DNA of 64,000 nt from Parcubacteria bacterium C7867-001. Its GTDB lineage: Bacteria > Patescibacteria > Paceibacteria > UBA9973 > UBA2103. The stretch's first letter is position 1. The number at the start of each line of letters is the position of its first letter. The stretch lies in NCBI GenBank assembly GCA_001189095.1, contig LFCK01000001.1:326548-390547 (forward strand), in the 5' to 3' direction. The position numbers were made by a program, and so were the translations under genes. The notes under the pieces were generated by a model. It was not told the DNA's origin and ran no database searches. It was given only the letters and a program-made list of their open reading frames with translations. Positions 42,000 to 49,988 of the stretch are shown here, piece by piece.

Positions 42000-43667
42000 T
42001 TATTCGAAGTAATCGGGAGCGAGCTCATGCAGCTTTGAGAGTGCATTGTGCGTCGCATAAATCCCGCCGATTGAATTTCCTGAAGGACCTTTTTCCATCA
42101 CGACGACATACACGTATTTCGGATGCTCATACGGGAAGAAGCCGACCGCCCATGAGTTGTAAAACTCGTTATGAAAACCAAGCTGCGCAGTTCCCGTCTT
42201 CCCCGCAAGATGCACGAACGACAAATCATTGAGACCAAGCGAGGTTCCTTCGGTTGCGCCAAGCCGCATACCTTCGCGTGCTATCTGGAGCGCCTCAGCG
42301 TCAACCGGAATGGAAGAGCCTTGGAGTGGCTGATCCTTGAGAATGGTCGGCTTCACCAGCTTCCCACCGTTCGCGATTGCAGCGATGGCGCGCGCCATCT
42401 CAAGCGGCGTCACCTGCATCGCATACTGCCCGATACCCGTGTGGTAGGTATCTCCGATACGCCACGGATCGTCATACGTCTTCTCTTTCCATGCTGGATC
42501 AGGGACGAAGCCGCTCGCCTCGCGTGAAAGCTCGATGCCGGTCGGCTGGGTGAGTCCGAACGTCTCATACCAGTATTTAAGCCGATCAATGCCAAGACCT
42601 TTTTGTCCGCCAAATCCACCCGTAATTGTGTAGAAGTAAACGTCGGAGGACCACGCAATAGCGTGACGCACATCCATGGTACCGAGTGCCTTCCAGTCCT
42701 TAAAGATGGAGGGGTGCGCCGGATCATACGGATTCGGTACGGAAATCGAACCGCTTGAATACACCGAGAATTCAGGAGTCATGAGCTTATCGGTGAGCGC
42801 TCCAGCGGCAATGAGCGGTTTTACCACCGAACCGGGCGTATAGAGGCCTGAGACCGCGCGATCAAGATACGGCTGACGCGAACTCGACTGATATGACGCG
42901 ATGACGTTAGATGGCCCGCCACTTGCGAGCACGTTCGGATCGTATTCAGGATATGACACGAGTGCATGTATCTCTCCCGTGTTCACATCCATAAGAACAG
43001 CGGACCCGCCTTGAAACGGGATCTTGTCGGCAAGATGGGAGATAGCGTAGGAAAAAGCTTCTTGCGCACGCGCATCGATAGCGAGCGATATCGACGAGCC
43101 ATTCTCAGGAGGGATCACGCTTCCTTGCGACTGAATGGTTCCGCGCGCATCTTCTTCCACAAGAAGCGTGCCGTTCTTTCCCGCAAGCTGATCGTCGAAC
43201 GTTGCCTCTACGCCAGCAAGTCCGGTAATAGTGGTGTCGTAATAGTGTCCGGAAGCATCCTTTTTCGGATACGAGACGTATCCCAAGAGATGCGCGAACC
43301 CTGGCGTTTTGTACACACGCTCGACCCGCCCGTCGTCCGCCATCGAGTTGCCAATGAGCGTCACGCCGTTTCGATCAAGCACCGCACCGCGTTCCGCGAA
43401 GATGACGTCCGGACGCAAACGATTCGATTCGCTGCGTTTCGCGTAGGTTGCGCCTTGGACGAGCTCAAGATTCCCCGCCTGAACGACAAAGATGCCGAGT
43501 ATGAATATGAGCACCAGCCCGATGCCCGCGAACGTGGAGTTTGAAATCGGACGTTCAAGCTTTCCCTCAAGTCTCGATGCATCGAAATCAGGCTGATTCG
43601 ATGCGTCGAGAAATATTTCGTCCGGCGCAAGTTCCTTATCTTTGAAACGACGCTTCAAGAACCTCAT
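42000..43667 (-). CDS. mrdA: Peptidoglycan transpeptidase MrdA (PBP2)
   Basis: 555-residue class B PBP for side-wall synthesis: cytoplasmic tail, one membrane helix (about 46-64), pedestal, then SVVK (nucleophile), SSD and KTGTAQ. The last gene of the proS-mreBCD-mrdA run, which distinguishes it from the FtsI copy. No separate rodA is visible in the window. Confidence 0.92.
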   Translation of the reverse strand: MRFLKRRFKDKELAPDEIFLDASNQPDFDASRLEGKLERPISNSTFAGIGLVLIFILGIFVVQAGNLELVQGATYAKRSESNRLRPDVIFAERGAVLDRNGVTLIGNSMADDGRVERVYKTPGFAHLLGYVSYPKKDASGHYYDTTITGLAGVEATFDDQLAGKNGTLLVEEDARGTIQSQGSVIPPENGSSISLAIDARAQEAFSYAISHLADKIPFQGGSAVLMDVNTGEIHALVSYPEYDPNVLASGGPSNVIASYQSSSRQPYLDRAVSGLYTPGSVVKPLIAAGALTDKLMTPEFSVYSSGSISVPNPYDPAHPSIFKDWKALGTMDVRHAIAWSSDVYFYTITGGFGGQKGLGIDRLKYWYETFGLTQPTGIELSREASGFVPDPAWKEKTYDDPWRIGDTYHTGIGQYAMQVTPLEMARAIAAIANGGKLVKPTILKDQPLQGSSIPVDAEALQIAREGMRLGATEGTSLGLNDLSFVHLAGKTGTAQLGFHNEFYNSWAVGFFPYEHPKYVYVVVMEKGPSGNSIGGIYATHNALSKLHELAPDYFE

Positions 43668-43912
43668 GGAGCCATGATACGCGCTTTCGCGAATCCTCGC
43701 ATGAAGAACGCGACAAGTGCGATAGCGACGCCGATGAGCGTTGCAAGCGGATACCCACTACCGGGGTAATAGAGCGCATCGGCAATAAGACCGACGACAA
43801 GCGCCACCGGCGGATAGACGAGCGCCGCTGCGAATGAGAGCGCGCCACTTAACGGACTTGGGAATATAAACGGGGAGAGGAGCGCAAGGAAAATAAGACT
43901 TGCGCGCATCAT
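43664..43912 (-). CDS. MreD-like membrane protein
   Basis: 82 residues with three hydrophobic helices, about half the usual MreD length (about 160). Assigned by position between mreC and mrdA, with 4-nt overlaps on both sides; similarity alone would not support it. Confidence 0.6.
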   Translation of the reverse strand: MMRASLIFLALLSPFIFPSPLSGALSFAAALVYPPVALVVGLIADALYYPGSGYPLATLIGVAIALVAFFMRGFAKARIMAP

Positions 43913-44697
43913 AGAGAGTTTTCAGGAAGCACGAGCACTTCAGTGAGCGTGAACGGATTAACGAATGGCTGGATGCGAACCTGCTCCGACGGCGACGAAG
44001 GATTGGTATCGATGCGAAGCACGGTACCAAACGGCACTCCGCCCGGCGCGATGAACACCGTGTCGCCCACGACGATTTTTGCGTCTTTCGGAAGTTCAGC
44101 CGCAAATGTTCCAGCTCCTTCACCAATAAGGGTTACCGGCACCTTCCCTGTCCCAATCCATGCAACGGAAGCGTGTCCTGACAACGAGAAGAGCGAGACG
44201 CGAGACGAATGCGCAGAAGCGCTTTCGATGATTCCTACAGGAATGCCGCCTGAAGCCGTTACGAACGCACCTTGCGCAACACCGTCTGCATTTCCTTTCG
44301 CAAGCAGAAGGATGTCATACGGTGTAATGGGTGGACGAGCCACGACGCCAGCGATGACACCGACGCCAGCCGCACGATTCCCAAGGAGGACGGTGCGAAC
44401 CGCAAGTTCAGAGGAAAGACGACGGTTCTCATTGGTAAGAGCATCGACTTCAGTGCGCAAGCGGTCACGCTCTTCAATAAGAGAGCGTGAGCTTTCGAGC
44501 GAGGAAAGACCGATATGGAGCTCGTTGGTTGCGAACGAACCAAAGTTCAAGAAGGGCGACGCGAGAAAAAAGAACGCGTCCGGAGCCGCAGCGCGTAGTA
44601 TCACGAAAATAAGAACAACGACTCCCGCTCCGATACCGATGAGCGTCGATCTCGAAATGAGTCCTCCTCTAGCTCTTTGAAATGATAGCTTCTTCAT
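43909..44697 (-). CDS. mreC: Rod shape-determining protein MreC
   Basis: 262 residues: one N-terminal helix (about 19-37), a coiled coil (RSLIEERDRLRTEVDALTNENRRL), then the periplasmic beta-barrel domain with GDTVFIAPGGVPFGTVLRID. Overlaps mreB by 29 nt. Scaffolds the elongasome outside the membrane. Confidence 0.9.
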   Translation of the reverse strand: MKKLSFQRARGGLISRSTLIGIGAGVVVLIFVILRAAAPDAFFFLASPFLNFGSFATNELHIGLSSLESSRSLIEERDRLRTEVDALTNENRRLSSELAVRTVLLGNRAAGVGVIAGVVARPPITPYDILLLAKGNADGVAQGAFVTASGGIPVGIIESASAHSSRVSLFSLSGHASVAWIGTGKVPVTLIGEGAGTFAAELPKDAKIVVGDTVFIAPGGVPFGTVLRIDTNPSSPSEQVRIQPFVNPFTLTEVLVLPENSL

Positions 44698-45724
44698 GCA
44701 TAAACATATCGCCCCACACCTGCGGATTTTCGGTCACGATACCCGTCCCGCGCACGACCGCCGTCAACGGGTCGGGTGCAACGTGTACGGGCACGCCGAG
44801 CATTTTCGAAAGGAGTTCTGGGAGGCCGCGCAGAAGCGCGCCGCCACCGAAGACGGTTACGCCGCGCTCAAGGACGTCTGAAAGGAGTTCCGGTGGAGTC
44901 TTCTCGATGACCTCCTTCATCGCCTCCATGAGTGTATCAAGCGAAGATTGAAGCGCTTCACGCACATGCGCATCCGTCATGATGACCTCACGCGGGAGTC
45001 CCGTAGCAAGATCGCGGCCACGCACCGGACGCGAGAGCGTCTCTTCGAGCGGAAGTACCGCACCAATGCCGATCTTCACATCTTCTGCTGTTCGTTCGCC
45101 TATCGCGAGCTGGAATTCGCTGCGCACGAAGTCGATGATGTTGTCGTTGAAGCGATCGCCAGCAACATGCGAACTCTTCGACGCAACGGGACCGCCAAGT
45201 GCAATGACCGCGATGTCGGTTGTTCCGCCGCCGATATCAAGCACCATGGTGCCGATGGCTTCCATAATAGGAAGTTTTGCACCAATGGCGCCAGCAACTG
45301 GCTCTTCAACGATAAACACTTCGCGAGCTCCTGCAGTAATAGCCGCATCGCGCACCGCTCTCGATTCGACGTTCGTAACGCCTGTCGGCACGCCGACAAC
45401 CACGCGCGGACCGAAGAGTCGTGTGCGTTCGCCCTGCGCTTTTTGTATGAGGTACGCAAGCAATTCCTGCGTGACCTCGAAATCTGAAATCACGCCGTGG
45501 GAAAGCGGGCGAACAGCGCGAATATGCGGCGGCGTCTTGCCAAGCATTACTTTTGCTCCCTGCCCCACCGCAACCACCTGCCCCGTCTTTTCATTCACCG
45601 CAACGACTGAGGGTTCGGAAAGGACGATACCGCGGCCACGCACATACACGAGCGTGTTCGCTGTCCCAAGGTCGATGCCGATGTCGTTTGAGAAGAGAGA
45701 GTTTTTCGCGAGCTTCTTGACCAT
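44669..45724 (-). CDS. mreB: Rod shape-determining protein MreB (copy 1)
   Basis: 351-residue actin-like ATPase: IGIDLGTANTLVY, VPTGVTNVESRAV, LDIGGGTTDIAV and GGGALLRGLPEL are the expected nucleotide-binding motifs. The chosen ATG lies 4 nt after the proS stop; an in-frame TTG five codons upstream is inside proS. Forms the elongasome filament with MreC, MreD and MrdA from the same operon. Confidence 0.95.
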   Translation of the reverse strand: MVKKLAKNSLFSNDIGIDLGTANTLVYVRGRGIVLSEPSVVAVNEKTGQVVAVGQGAKVMLGKTPPHIRAVRPLSHGVISDFEVTQELLAYLIQKAQGERTRLFGPRVVVGVPTGVTNVESRAVRDAAITAGAREVFIVEEPVAGAIGAKLPIMEAIGTMVLDIGGGTTDIAVIALGGPVASKSSHVAGDRFNDNIIDFVRSEFQLAIGERTAEDVKIGIGAVLPLEETLSRPVRGRDLATGLPREVIMTDAHVREALQSSLDTLMEAMKEVIEKTPPELLSDVLERGVTVFGGGALLRGLPELLSKMLGVPVHVAPDPLTAVVRGTGIVTENPQVWGDMFMHEEAIISKS

Positions 45725-45728
45725 ATAC

Positions 45729-46967
45729 CTACCACGCAAGAAGCGTTTCCTTCGTAACCTTTTCCATCTGTCCGGTCGCTCGATGGACGAGCTCTACTTC
45801 GCCCTTAGCTACCGAATCTTTTCCGACAATGACGCGTGCCGGAATGCCGATGAGATCAGCGTCTGCGAATTTCTCGCCCGCACGCACGGAGCGATCATCG
45901 TAGAGAACCTTCTTTCCTTTCTTCGAGAGATCCTCGTAGAGCGAATCAGCAAAAGCAACCGATGCAGCGTCATCTGTGGTGAGCACAAGAAGATGCACGT
46001 CATATGGCGCAATAGCTTCCGGCCACGAGAGTCCTTTTTCATCCGAAAGAGTTTCGGCAATAACACCCATGAGTCGCGTAATGCCGATGCCGTAGCAGCC
46101 CATGATGGGAAGCTGATCCTTTCCTTCCGCATCCTTGTAGGAGAAACCGAAATCACGCGCGTATTTCTGGCCGAGATCAAAGACGTTCCCGACTTCCGAC
46201 GCCTTCGCTTTCTTCAACGTTCCCTTGCCGCACTTCGGGCAAGAATCCCCTTCCTTTTCTTTTGCGACCTCAACGTTCGCACAGTGCGTGCATGCTTCGC
46301 AGTAGAGGATATCGTCCTCACCTGCGTCCGTAATGACCATGAACTCATAGGAGAGCTTCTCACTGAAGGAGCCGCCGGAGGCTTCTGTCACCTTCGCCAC
46401 GAGTCCGCAGCGTGAGTACACACGCAGATAAGCTTCCTTCGCACGCTCGTAGAACTTCTCAAAATCTTCCTGCGAAGTATGGAAGCTATACATATCCTTC
46501 ATGCCGAATTCGCGCCCGCGCATGATGCCGGACTTCGCACGCAGCTCATCGCGATACTTCTGACCGATCTGATAGATGGCGACCGGAAGATCTTTATAGG
46601 AAGGTGCGTACTCTTGCGCGATAGGCGTTACGATTTCTTCCTCGCTCTGGCCAAGCGCGTATTCCTTTTCGGTGCGGCTTTGAATTTTGAAGAGCACATC
46701 AACGTTCTCCCATGCGCCCGTTTGCTTCCATGGCTCGGATGGATGGAGGGTTGCCATGCGGATTTCCTGTCCGCCGACCGCGTCCATTTCTTCACGCACG
46801 ATATCTTCTATTTTTTTGAGAACACGCAGGCCAAGTGGGAGAAAGGAATACACGCCTGCCATTTCTTTATGCACGAATCCCGCGCGGATGAGGAGCTGCG
46901 CGTTCTTCGCAGTTTCGTCCGCAGGCGCTTCGCGCCTGGTCTTGGTGAAGAGCTGTGATTGCCGCAT
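45729..46967 (-). CDS. proS: Prolyl-tRNA synthetase, short form
   Basis: 412-residue class II synthetase. Motif 1 and the MRGREFGMKDMYSFH motif 2 loop are clear, as is a C-terminal anticodon-binding domain. The large editing insertion of standard bacterial ProRS (about 180 residues) is replaced by about 60 residues with two CxxC pairs (CEACTHC, CPKCGKG), resembling a zinc ribbon. Mis-charged Ala-tRNA-Pro editing in cis is therefore probably absent. TAGAAT lies 6 nt before the ATG. Confidence 0.94.
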   Translation of the reverse strand: MRQSQLFTKTRREAPADETAKNAQLLIRAGFVHKEMAGVYSFLPLGLRVLKKIEDIVREEMDAVGGQEIRMATLHPSEPWKQTGAWENVDVLFKIQSRTEKEYALGQSEEEIVTPIAQEYAPSYKDLPVAIYQIGQKYRDELRAKSGIMRGREFGMKDMYSFHTSQEDFEKFYERAKEAYLRVYSRCGLVAKVTEASGGSFSEKLSYEFMVITDAGEDDILYCEACTHCANVEVAKEKEGDSCPKCGKGTLKKAKASEVGNVFDLGQKYARDFGFSYKDAEGKDQLPIMGCYGIGITRLMGVIAETLSDEKGLSWPEAIAPYDVHLLVLTTDDAASVAFADSLYEDLSKKGKKVLYDDRSVRAGEKFADADLIGIPARVIVGKDSVAKGEVELVHRATGQMEKVTKETLLAW

Positions 46968-47009
46968 CAGACCATTCTATAGGATAGTCGCGGCCTGTGC
47001 GAGAGAATA

Positions 47010-47038
47010 TTGACAATGTATATGTAAAGTGATATAAT
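47010..47038 (+). promoter_or_regulatory. Near-consensus sigma70 promoter of the 116-aa gene
   Basis: TTGACA (47010-47015), 17-nt spacer, TATAAT (47033-47038): both hexamers match consensus. Confidence 0.85.
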
Positions 47039-47071
47039 CTAAAATAGGTTCAACTCAACACGGAGGCATGC

Positions 47072-47422
47072 ATGCCGAAGTTTTCTGACGAGTTCGAGGC
47101 ACTGGCACGCAAGGAGTATCCGAATAATACGGAGCTCCATGCGGCGTTCGATGCGGGAAAGGTCGGGAGGGTCTACCAGATCATCACCGACATTAACGAG
47201 GCCGACCGTTTCAACTACGGCAGCCTCTACCCCGCAGGCATCCTCGAGATGCGCAAGGAGCTCGGCGACGCTGGGTTCTTCGAACGCATCGAGCGAGCGG
47301 AACGCATCGAGCGGGTGTATGCGCGCATGGGCGCGGATATTCCCGAAGAAGGTGAGCTCGACTGGGCCATCACCGACGAACTCGACGCTGAACGCGAAGA
47401 CGCCGACGCCACGAACCCGTGA
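47072..47422 (+). CDS. Hypothetical acidic protein, 116 aa
   Basis: Helical, very acidic C-terminus (DELDAEREDADATNP). No family recognised. Near-consensus promoter, GGAGG 5 nt before the ATG and a strong terminator: the expression signals suggest abundant product. Confidence 0.7.
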   Translation: MPKFSDEFEALARKEYPNNTELHAAFDAGKVGRVYQIITDINEADRFNYGSLYPAGILEMRKELGDAGFFERIERAERIERVYARMGADIPEEGELDWAITDELDAEREDADATNP

Positions 47423-47451
47423 ACCACTGCTTGAGCCAGCATAAAAAGCTC

Positions 47452-47481
47452 AACCCCGCGCCACAGGCGCGGGGTTTTCTT
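47452..47481 (+). terminator. Terminator of the 116-aa gene
   Basis: Eleven-base-pair stem aaccccgcgcc with its complement, loop aca, tail ttcttt. Confidence 0.87.
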
Positions 47482-47585
47482 TACCAGAAACAGTTCAAAA
47501 GCTTCCGGCGAGATGCGCGCGAATCGGAACGCTTGAATGGGCGGCGTTTCGAGTCGTGCGACGTCGAGCGGCTTTTGAAATATTT

Positions 47586-48686
47586 CTATTTGAAGAGCTT
47601 GAAGATATCGCTAGCGGTAACGACAAGCATCAGGAGAATTAGGAGCGCGAAGCCTGCGGTATTCACTCCGCGCGCGATACCTTTCGGAAGCGGGCGGCGG
47701 ATGATTGCCTCGATGATGACAAAGAGCAGCCGTCCGCCATCGAGCGCCGGTACCGGCACGAGATTAATGAGCGCCAAGTTTATCGAAATGATTGCCGTGA
47801 TGATGAGCACCGAGGCGAATCCTTCCGCGCTTGCCGTTCCGACCGCACCCACGATGCCAACCGGACCCGAAACCTGAGAAAGGTCGGCAGAAAGCGTGAA
47901 GAAGCTTCCGAAGAAGTGCGCGAGCCCTGCTGCGGTCTGCTTCGTGATTTCCCATGTAAGCTTCGCTCCTTCAACAGGTGCCGATAGGAGCGACACCGGA
48001 AGCGTTCCAACGGTACCTATCGCAATACCAAGCGCGCGACGCTCCGGTTCGCTCGGCGAAACGTGGTCCGCCGGAACCGCGGCGATATCCTTCTCTTCCC
48101 CTGCCCGCTTCACGGTAAGCGTCACTGCCGCCTCTTTCGTATCTTCAGCAATAAATTCAGAGAAGAGCGCGGGATCGTAGCCTGAGAAAACTTTGTCCGC
48201 GCGTGCTGCGCGAAGAATGATGTCTCCTTGCATGAGACCTGCGCGCGCTGCCGGCGAATCCGGAAGCACGTGGCTTATGGCGAGGCCGGTATCCTTAGCG
48301 CGCGCCGCCTCCTCAAGGGTGAGCGACCGCTCAGTTCCCATGAAGAGCACGAGCGAGATGAGGAGCCACGCGAAGAGAAGGTTCATCGCGATACCCGCAA
48401 CGAGCGTCGCGGCCTGCAGGATGCGTGGCTTTGCGACAAAAGAATCCTTTGGCGGATGCTTTTCTTCTTCAGAGTCATCCTCGCCGAGAATCTTTACGAA
48501 CCCACCAAACGGCAGCCAATTGAGAGAATAGAGCGTTCCTTTATAGGTAAATCCCGCTGCGCGCGGCGGATAGCCGATACCGAACTCTTCGACCTTCATG
48601 CCGGACCACTTCGCGACGACGAAATGCCCAAACTCGTGCACCACGATAAGTGCGACGAGAACGATGATGAAAATAAGTATGCTCAT
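47586..48686 (-). CDS. rseP: Site-2 metalloprotease RseP (M50)
   Basis: 366 residues. HEFGH zinc motif in the first membrane helix, a central PDZ domain (ISHVLPDSPAARAGLMQGDIIL), and NLVPVPALDGGRL with the third zinc ligand. Cuts single-pass membrane proteins inside the bilayer, usually anti-sigma factors; none is visible here. Downstream of frr by 6 nt. Confidence 0.94.
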   Translation of the reverse strand: MSILIFIIVLVALIVVHEFGHFVVAKWSGMKVEEFGIGYPPRAAGFTYKGTLYSLNWLPFGGFVKILGEDDSEEEKHPPKDSFVAKPRILQAATLVAGIAMNLLFAWLLISLVLFMGTERSLTLEEAARAKDTGLAISHVLPDSPAARAGLMQGDIILRAARADKVFSGYDPALFSEFIAEDTKEAAVTLTVKRAGEEKDIAAVPADHVSPSEPERRALGIAIGTVGTLPVSLLSAPVEGAKLTWEITKQTAAGLAHFFGSFFTLSADLSQVSGPVGIVGAVGTASAEGFASVLIITAIISINLALINLVPVPALDGGRLLFVIIEAIIRRPLPKGIARGVNTAGFALLILLMLVVTASDIFKLFK

Positions 48687-48692
48687 GTAGGT

Positions 48693-49244
48693 TTACAGCG
48701 CTATCTCCTCCTGCTTCTTCTTGAGAAGCCCGTCAAACGAAGCGTTTGCGGCATCTATCATTTTCTGTACTTCGTCCTTCAGGCGTTTCAATTCATCCTG
48801 TCCCATACCGCCCTCTTTTTCTGCAGCGTCGAGTTCTTTGATCGCTTCGGTGCGATGACCACGCAGGGTGATGCGTGCCTGCTCGGTCTTTTCGTTTGCA
48901 AGCTTTGCGAGCATCGTGCGGCGCTCGCCGGTGAGTTCAGGGAAAATGATGCGAAGGCCCTGATCATCAGTCACGACCGAGACGCCAAGATCCGCTTCCG
49001 TGATTCCCTTTTCGATATTCTTCATCACTGTTTTGTCCCACGGCACGATGCGTATCGTGCGAGCGTCTTCAACCGAAACAGAACCGACCGCCTGTATCGA
49101 GCTTGGTGCGCCGTACACTTCGAACTTCACGCGGTCGAGAAGCGCGGTCGAGGCGCGTCCGGTGCGAACGCTCGAGAGCTCTTTCTGGAGCCATTCTTCC
49201 GATTCCTTTATATGTGTTTTGAGTTTTGAAAAGTCGTATGCCAT
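48693..49244 (-). CDS. frr: Ribosome recycling factor
   Basis: 183 residues with the RRF pattern: VRTGRAS at the first helix turn, the domain II beta core, and the C-terminal long helices with GEDELKR-like GQDELKRLKDEVQK. Splits post-termination ribosomes with EF-G. TATAAT lies 8 nt before the ATG. Confidence 0.96.
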   Translation of the reverse strand: MAYDFSKLKTHIKESEEWLQKELSSVRTGRASTALLDRVKFEVYGAPSSIQAVGSVSVEDARTIRIVPWDKTVMKNIEKGITEADLGVSVVTDDQGLRIIFPELTGERRTMLAKLANEKTEQARITLRGHRTEAIKELDAAEKEGGMGQDELKRLKDEVQKMIDAANASFDGLLKKKQEEIAL

Positions 49245-49263
49245 TACAGGGCATTATAGCAAA

Positions 49264-49290
49264 AGTCCTCGGAACTAGGTTCCGAGGACT
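49264..49290 (-). terminator. Terminator of the glycine-zipper protein gene
   Basis: Stem agtcctcggaac with its complement; minus-strand tail tttt. Confidence 0.8.
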
Positions 49291-49320
49291 GATGTTGGTT
49301 TGTGGCGAGAAGCCGCCGAC

Positions 49321-49842
49321 TTAGTCGCGATAGCTGCCGATGTAGCGCTTGGGCCCCATCAGCTCGCAACGCCGGATTTCCTGCTTGCGCGTCATGTGCT
49401 GGTTGACCCAGCTTTGACCGCCAGAAGAGATCAGGCCGCCGAGCGCGCCGCCGAGGGTCACGTCGCCGCTGACATTGCCGGGATAGTTTCGTGTCGAAAT
49501 CGCCCCACCAACGCCGCCCCCGAGCGCGCCGAAGGCGCCTTGCTTCATCGCAACCGTACCGGCGCTGTCGTAGATTTCGGCGATGATCTGCTTGCAGGTC
49601 ATCGGTTCACCATCAACGAGTGTCGTCGGTTCGTCAGATTGCTCAGTGCGCGAAGATTTCGAGCCGCCGGATGTTTTGCATCCGTCGTACTCGCCGTCAG
49701 CATTGCGATGGAAATCGCGAGGCGCGCACATTGCCTGCGGAACGGTGTCGTTGTACGTTTTCGCCACTGCGATGGTCGGCGTCATGAACGACGCCGCCGA
49801 CAGGATGAGGGCGAGAGATCCCGCCCGGAGCATCGTGTTCAT
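49321..49842 (-). CDS. Exported glycine-zipper protein, 173 aa
   Basis: Signal peptide (hydrophobic run ending in IAVAKT), four Cys in the mature part, and a Gly/Ala-rich stretch (GAFGALGGGVGGAIS...GGALGGLISSGG) typical of glycine-zipper membrane segments. No specific family. Start: ATG 6 nt after aaagga; the open frame extends 34 codons upstream without a ribosome site. Confidence 0.7.
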   Translation of the reverse strand: MNTMLRAGSLALILSAASFMTPTIAVAKTYNDTVPQAMCAPRDFHRNADGEYDGCKTSGGSKSSRTEQSDEPTTLVDGEPMTCKQIIAEIYDSAGTVAMKQGAFGALGGGVGGAISTRNYPGNVSGDVTLGGALGGLISSGGQSWVNQHMTRKQEIRRCELMGPKRYIGSYRD

Positions 49843-49915
49843 TTGGCTTCCTTTCGTATGGTTGAGCCACGTATCGCTTGAGTCCTTGCCAACATGGAAA
49901 GAACCGCTGTTGTGC

Positions 49916-49944
49916 AGCATATCACACACTAAGCTGTACGTCAA
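49916..49944 (-). promoter_or_regulatory. Promoter of the glycine-zipper protein gene
   Basis: Minus strand TTGACG (49944-49939), 17-nt spacer, TATGCT (49921-49916). Confidence 0.6.
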
Positions 49945-49988
49945 GTGCAGCTCAGCGTGTTTTTACGGCCTAGATACGGGCCCGTTTT

